From Delphinus delphis (lineage: Eukaryota > Chordata > Mammalia > Artiodactyla > Delphinidae), in assembly GCF_949987515.2 (NCBI RefSeq), contig NC_082696.1, forward strand, positions 38,358,431 through 38,422,430: a DNA stretch of 64,000 bases, written 5' to 3'. Below, piece after piece: positions 59,031-64,000 of the stretch. Every line of letters starts with the position of its first letter. Position 1 is the first letter of the stretch. Both the position numbers and the translations under genes were made by a program. Below the pieces are notes generated by a model. That model was given only the letters and a program-made list of their open reading frames with translations. It searched no databases and had not been told where the DNA came from.

Positions 59031-60060
59031 TGTATCATATATTCCTGGCCTAGATGTTTTTAGCATGTTTAATGTTTAGATTTTTAGTGTAAGCAGTAAA
59101 CACTCTTCCTTATACAGCCTTGCTTTTCCAGTGTAGAGCAGATTAAGCTGTTAACGGAGAAGTTTAAACTAGCCACATCTTCAGGAGCCACAGGTAAAGC
59201 AGGATTAATGGTCCCCTGAGAGCATCCACCCCAAGCCAAGAGGAGGCTATATATTTCTCAGTCGTGATATTCAGTAGTCAGAGAAGCAGGGAAGGAGGTC
59301 CAGTTAATACACTGGTCTATCTATTAGTAACTCTTGAGGCTGCTGCATTGCATTTAGAAAATTACTACATATATTTATTGCCAAAGACAACACTACTATA
59401 GCCCCTTTTGTGTTGTAATGAATCCCAGGAAGAAAGGTCGATGGTGTCACTTTTGACATACTATCGTCATATGCTTTCGTGTACGTGATGAAACAAAGCA
59501 AAAGCAAAAATATTTCTAAGAGCTCTGGACAACATCTTGCCTAGTATACACCAGGCTCATATGGTAAAGAATAAAATTACTGTAGCTTGTTTTAGGGACA
59601 AAGTCTGTGAATCTTTGCAGGGTATTTTTCAATCTAGGTACAAAGACTAAATGTTTAAATTGTATCATTTAATAATATTCCAGAAATCCTTGAATCAATG
59701 ATGTTTGACCTGCTTGCTATCTCTCACCTTTTTCTATCCCAATATTCCCCTGCCCTCATCCAGATAATTCTGCAATGATTGTCATGATAAATTTAATATT
59801 GTGTACCTTTCACTTAGCAAATGTGAGGTTGCAGTTCTCCAGTGTGTTCCCTTCCCCTGGCCTCATAGTGCACCCTGCTGGGCTCCCTCGGGAATGCCAT
59901 CTTCTCTTAGACAAGCTTCCTATATACATTAATGGATGAAACCTAGTCTCTAGTGCTATGATCCCCAAACTTCTTCCTCCTTTTCCTTGGTTCCCAGACT
60001 GACCCATCTAATAAAGATTTAGATTATTAACAGTTTTTGCAAAAGTTTGTGCTTGTCCCA
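59031..60060. other. Intergenic, nothing recognised
   Basis: AT-rich sequence with no gene or clear repeat. Confidence 0.45.
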
Positions 60061-60061
60061 G

Positions 60062-60420
60062 TGCAATGGACTAAATGTTTGAGTCCACCCCCAAAATTTG
60101 TATGTTGAAACCTAATCACCAATGTGATGGTATTTAGAGGTGGGACTTTTAGGAAGTAATTAGGTCATGAGAGAGGAGCCCTCATGAATGGGATTAGTGC
60201 CCTTACAAGGAGAGACAGGAGAAAGACATCTCTGTCATGACCATGTGAGCACACAGTGAGAAAGCAGCTGTGTACAAGCCAGGAAGTGGGCGCTCACCAG
60301 ACACCAGATCTGCTTGGTGGTCTTGGACTTCCAGCCTCCAGAACTGTGAGAAATAAATGTTTGTTGTTTAAGCCAACCAGTCTATGGTATTTTTGTGATA
60401 GCAGCCAGAAGTATCAAGGG
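60062..60420 (+). mobile_element. MaLR-type LTR, plus strand
   Basis: TTTGTATGTTGAAACCTAAT, TAGAGGTGGGACTTTTAGGA, GAGCCCTCATGAATGGGATT, CCAGCCTCCAGAACTGTGAG and AATAAATGTTTGTTGTTTAA give a complete LTR order. It is related to the LTR starting at 63722. Confidence 0.88.
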
Positions 60421-61425
60421 ACTGAAAGCAAGTTTCTGAATGTTAAAATTATTTTTGTTTATCTTGTAGTGCACAAATAGCCATGCCTAGATTCTACCTG
60501 GGAGGTAGCCTAGTGGCCCTGGGATAGCAATCAAAAAATTGTAGCCCCACCAGGGAACTCCATAGTGACTGGTGGTGGTGGTGAAATTCTATTCTTTATC
60601 TCCTCTTGATCCAACAGCTATGATGTGTCCCTGCTTGCCTTTTCCACCAGAAATCCCAAAGTAATCTCTTTCAAGATGATTGTCCTTCTCATACCTCATC
60701 TATTCTTCAATTACTGTTAAATTTGCTCTTTTGATTGTTCCTTTCTGTTTCTCCTGCCTCCTCTTCTCTTAATCTCCCATCTGGTACATGGTGACCTCCC
60801 TTTAGTTTATGAAATAGCTGCTAAGAGAACCTGGGGTAATTTATTTTCTCCACATGCCTTGCTTATGTTAATGCTGCAGGTTTGCTAATTTCCTTCACTA
60901 ATATTTAATATTGAGATTTGTCATAGAAACAATGAAAAGTTGTAAAACAAGAGTTTACTAAGCACAGATGGTGTGCCCTGCCCTGTGCCAAGTTCTATTA
61001 ATACAATGAAACATACATCCACAGAAGGCCTACTCCATCCTGGACACGGCAGAGAACTCAAGCAAGTACGTTACAATAGGTTCTCAAGAATGTACAGTTG
61101 ACACTTGAACGCCTACAGGGTTAGGGTCACCGACAATAGTGCGGTTGAAAATCTTCGAAATTCGATCTCTGCCTTGAAAACAAAGGAGTTGATAAATGAC
61201 TCAGCCAAGGGCAGGAAGTTGAAACAGTTTGGTTAGAATCAGGACCTAAATCCCAGTTCTTTTGATTCCACATATTATGATCTCTAATCGAACAAAAACT
61301 TTTCCCCACACTTACTTAATTTAAAGATCTCTAAAATGAAGATAAAATACTTTATTTATTGAAAAAAATCCATGTGTCAGAGGACCTGTGTTGTTCAAAA
61401 GTCAACTGTATAACTCCAGGGAAAG
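60421..61425. other. Intergenic, nothing firm
   Basis: No gene. A weak L2-like piece lies at about 60950-61060. Confidence 0.4.
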
Positions 61426-61439
61426 GGTGAAAAGAAACT

Positions 61440-61600
61440 GATATTTATTGAGCTCCTAACAAATTATCTTCAAAATAAACCTATGAAATTGTTATTATTA
61501 CTCCCATTTTACAAATGAAAAAAATCAGAAGGTCAGAAAGATTAGGAAATTTGTCCAATATCCCAGAATGAGAAGAAATAGAATCATTATTGAAAGTATT
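61440..61600 (-). mobile_element. MIR fragment, minus strand
   Basis: TTATTACTCCCATTTTACAA, AAATCAGAAGGTCAGAAAGA and AATTTGTCCAATATCCCAGA give the complement MIR order. Confidence 0.7.
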
Positions 61601-61824
61601 TAACACCATAATAATCCCCATATTATACTGGAGGAACAAAAGAAGTAGTCAATTCATCCTGACATGGGGGAAATAGACAATTAACATATTGTGACAAAAA
61701 GGTTTGTGTATTTAAGAGATGGATAAATCACATCTGGTAAGGGAAACTGGAAAGGTTTCAGAAAGGAATTGTATTTAATAAAGGTCTTGGAGAGGGGAAA
61801 AGGGCGAGATGGGGTAGGAGATTA

Positions 61825-62000
61825 ATAGGCACAAACTACTATGTATAAAATAAATAATGTACAAGGATATATTGTACAGCACAGGGAATATAACCAATAT
61901 TTTATGATAACTTTAAATGGAGTATACTCTATAAAAATATTGAACCACTATGTTGTACACCTGAAACTAGTATAATACTGTAAATCAACCACAATAGAAT
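61825..62000 (+). mobile_element. L1 3' end, plus strand
   Basis: GGATATATTGTACAGCACAG, GGAATATAACCAATATTTTA, TGAACCACTATGTTGTACAC and TATAATACTGTAAATCAACC are an L1 3' terminus. Confidence 0.85.
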
Positions 62001-62029
62001 ATTTTGTACAAGAAAAAGAAGACAGGCCT

Positions 62030-62924
62030 TGGAGAAAGGTTAAGATTTCCAACAGGCTCATCTGGGGAAAAATGAAACAGGTCTGCAAACACATTCGTAA
62101 AACTAACAAGTGGCTTTAACATGAACACAGGATACACAGTAAACACACAGATACCAATGACATTTCTATGTACTATCAAAGTATGTTTGAAACTGAATTT
62201 AGAAACAATATCATTTACAGTACCTCCCCACAAAATGAAATAGGTATAAATCTAACAAATCTTCCAAAGCGATATACTGAAAAGTACAATATGCTAATGA
62301 AATAAATCAAATATCTAAATAAGTGGAAGGACATGCCATGCTCAAGGATCTGAAGATTCAACATGGCAAACATGGCAATTCTCCCCAAATTTTTCTGCAG
62401 ATTTAATGCATTCCAATAAAAATTCCAGCAGGATTTTTGTGTATATAGACGAGATAATTCTAAAACTTATATGGACAAAGGAACTAGAACTGATAAAATA
62501 ACTTTGAAAAAGAGGAGTGAATTTGGAGGAATCACTCTACCAGATTTTAAGATATACTATAAAAGTACAGTAATCAAAATAGTGCAAAATAGCAGAGAGA
62601 CAGTGGACCAGAACAGAGAAGCCAGAAATTGACCCATGTGGCCAATACATTTTTGAAAAACGTTCAAAAGCAATTCCATGATAGAAGGATACTCTTTTCA
62701 ACAAATAACGATTGTTGTTATTGGATATCCATATGCAAGAAAAAATTTTTACCTAAACTTCACGTCTTACACAAAAATTAATTCAAAATGTATCATATCT
62801 AAATGTAAATACATAAAAATACAGTATTCTTAGAGGAAAACAGAAAATCTCCATAACCTAGAGCTAGGCAAAGAATTCTTAGACATGACACCAAAAAAAG
62901 ATCCATGAAAGAAAAACCTTGATA
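62030..62924 (+). mobile_element. Old L1 ORF2 3' part, plus strand (before SINE)
   Basis: GGTATAAATCTAACAAATCT, TTTAATGCATTCCAATAAAA, CCAGCAGGATTTTTGTGTAT, GATTTTAAGATATACTATAA and GCAATTCCATGATAGAAGGA are successive ORF2 landmarks. Many stops. It continues at 63239. Confidence 0.88.
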
Positions 62925-63221
62925 GGGGCTTCCCTGGTGGCGCAGTGGTTGAGAGTCCACCTGCCAATGCAGGGGACACGGGTTCGAGCCCTGGTCTGGG
63001 AAGATCCGACATGCCGCGGAGCAACTAGGCCCGTGAGCCACAACTACTGAGCCTGTGCGTCTGGAGCTTGTGCTCCGTAACAAGAGAGGCCGCAACAGTG
63101 AGAGGCCCGTGCACCGCGATGAAGAGTGGCCCCCGCTCACTGCCAACTAGAGAAAGCCCACGCACAGAAAAGAAGACCCAGCACAGCCAAAAATAAATAA
63201 ATAAATAAAAGAAATTTTAAA
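62925..63221 (+). mobile_element. CHR-related SINE (long form) inserted in L1, 17-base perfect TSD
   Basis: A long copy of about 290 bases with intact B box GGTTCGAGCCC and an AAATAAATAAATAAATAAAA tail. AAAGAAAAACCTTGATA flanks it at 62908-62924 and 63222-63238. Confidence 0.96.
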
Positions 63222-63238
63222 AAAGAAAAACCTTGATA

Positions 63239-63720
63239 AGTTGGAGTTCATTTAAAAAAAAAACAACTTTATTCTGTTAAAGACACTGTCAAGAAAATGA
63301 AAAAGACAAACTTCAGATAATATTTGCAAACCAAATATTTAGCAAAGGTCTTATATCCAGAAAATATAAAAACTCTCTAAACTCAACAATAGACTAGAAA
63401 CAATTCAATTAGAAAATGGACAAAAGAATTGAACACTTTACCCAATAGAATATACAGATAGCAAATAAGCATATAAAAAGATGTTCAACATTATTAGCCA
63501 TTAGGGAAAGCAAATTGAAGCCACATTGAGATACCACTAAACACTTCTCAGAATGGCTAAACTTAAAAACACTGACAATGCCAACTGCTGGTGAGGATGC
63601 AGAGCAAGAGGAACACTGATACATTGTTGGTGGGAATGCAAAATTATACAGCCACTCTGGAAAATAATTTGTCAGTTTCTTATGACACACTTACCATATG
63701 ACCCAGCAATTCATTTTATG
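63239..63720 (+). mobile_element. Old L1, 3' UTR region (after SINE)
   Basis: AAGACACTGTCAAGAAAATG, CAAAGGTCTTATATCCAGAA, AATTGAAGCCACATTGAGAT, CTGGTGAGGATGCAGAGCAA, TGTTGGTGGGAATGCAAAAT and CCATATGACCCAGCAATTC are the standard L1 3' UTR series. Confidence 0.92.
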
Positions 63721-63721
63721 G

Positions 63722-64000
63722 GTTGTTATGGATTGGATGTGTTCCCCCCAAATTTTTATGTTGAAATCCTAACCCCCCAGTGTGATGGTATTAGAAAGTG
63801 GTGTCTTTGGGATATAATTAGGTCATGAAGGTAGAGCCCTCATGAATGGAATTAGTGTCCTTATGAAAAAGACCCCTGACAACTCCCTAGCTCTCTTTCT
63901 GCCATGGGAGGATACAGTGAGAAGTTAGCAGTCTGCAGTCTGCAGAGGGTCATCACCAGAGCCCAGCCATGCTGCAACACTGATCTCGGAGTTCTAGACT
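63722..64000 (+). mobile_element. MaLR-type LTR, cut by window end
   Basis: TGTTATGGATTGGATGTGTT, CCCCCAAATTTTTATGTTGA, ATTAGGTCATGAAGGTAGAG and CCCTCATGAATGGAATTAGT are the 5' part of a sense-orientation LTR. The 3' part lies beyond base 64000. Confidence 0.88.

Noticed and set aside
13538..63146. A recurrent 'protein' of 60-120 residues with motifs such as GSGRAGSAAMAHGPSRSAAC or GGAVVESPPADAGDTGSCPG in many places
   Set aside because: These are translations of the two strands of the CHR SINE. They recur exactly where SINE copies lie and end in the A tail. Not a gene family.

Overview
This is a 64 kb piece of a mammalian nuclear genome, almost certainly from a cetacean (dolphin or whale). 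The main evidence is 15 copies of the CHR-type tRNA-derived SINE, most of the short ~200-base form with A/B box-like motifs, CpG-rich bodies, poly(A) tails and clear target-site duplications (TSDs). Old mammalian repeats (MIR, L2, L1, hAT-Charlie, MaLR LTRs) fill much of the rest. The species was not determined.

Only one protein-coding exon could be recognised: the first coding exon of CLVS2 (clavesin-2, a neuronal CRAL-TRIO/SEC14 lipid-binding protein), on the minus strand at 803-1191. It ends in a canonical splice donor. Bases 1-802 are the start of the following intron. Upstream of the ATG (rightwards in window coordinates) lies presumed 5' leader sequence, then a strong CpG island at about 2150-3010 that is the likely CLVS2 promoter and non-coding first exon region. 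The leader splice sites are only candidates.

From about 3 kb to 64 kb the window looks intergenic (5' flank of CLVS2). No other gene, RNA gene or coding exon could be supported. Layout: 5.2-6.6 kb L1 (minus); 6.6 kb hAT-Charlie; 11.2-14.2 kb a palindromic DNA-transposon-like element and three SINEs; 15.3-20.9 kb SINEs, L2 and a MIR split by a SINE; 23.1-25.7 kb L1 (minus) carrying a SINE; 25.7-26.6 kb LTR-like piece and L1 3' end; 28.2-30.2 kb AT-rich tract, hAT, L2, MIR, L1 and MaLR LTR; 34.4-37.3 kb L1, SINEs and L2; 38.3-42.4 kb nested minus-strand L1s and a SINE; 43.6-47.9 kb small SINE, MIR, a telomere-motif hairpin, LTR-like elements; 50.3-58.6 kb L1, SINEs, MIRs, L2, a 136-base tandem duplication and LTRs; 58.8-64 kb SINEs, LTRs and a plus-strand L1 split by a SINE.

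No new multi-gene system was found. The observations most worth a second look are small: the telomere-motif hairpin next to a poly(A) tract (44.9 kb), the MIR-tail tandem duplication (52.8 kb), the CLVS2 leader and its CAG/CCG tract, a tail-only poly(A) insertion in the CLVS2 intron, and two repeat-like blocks that could not be assigned. Repeat names come from recall of consensus sequences, without a database search, so subfamily names are deliberately loose.
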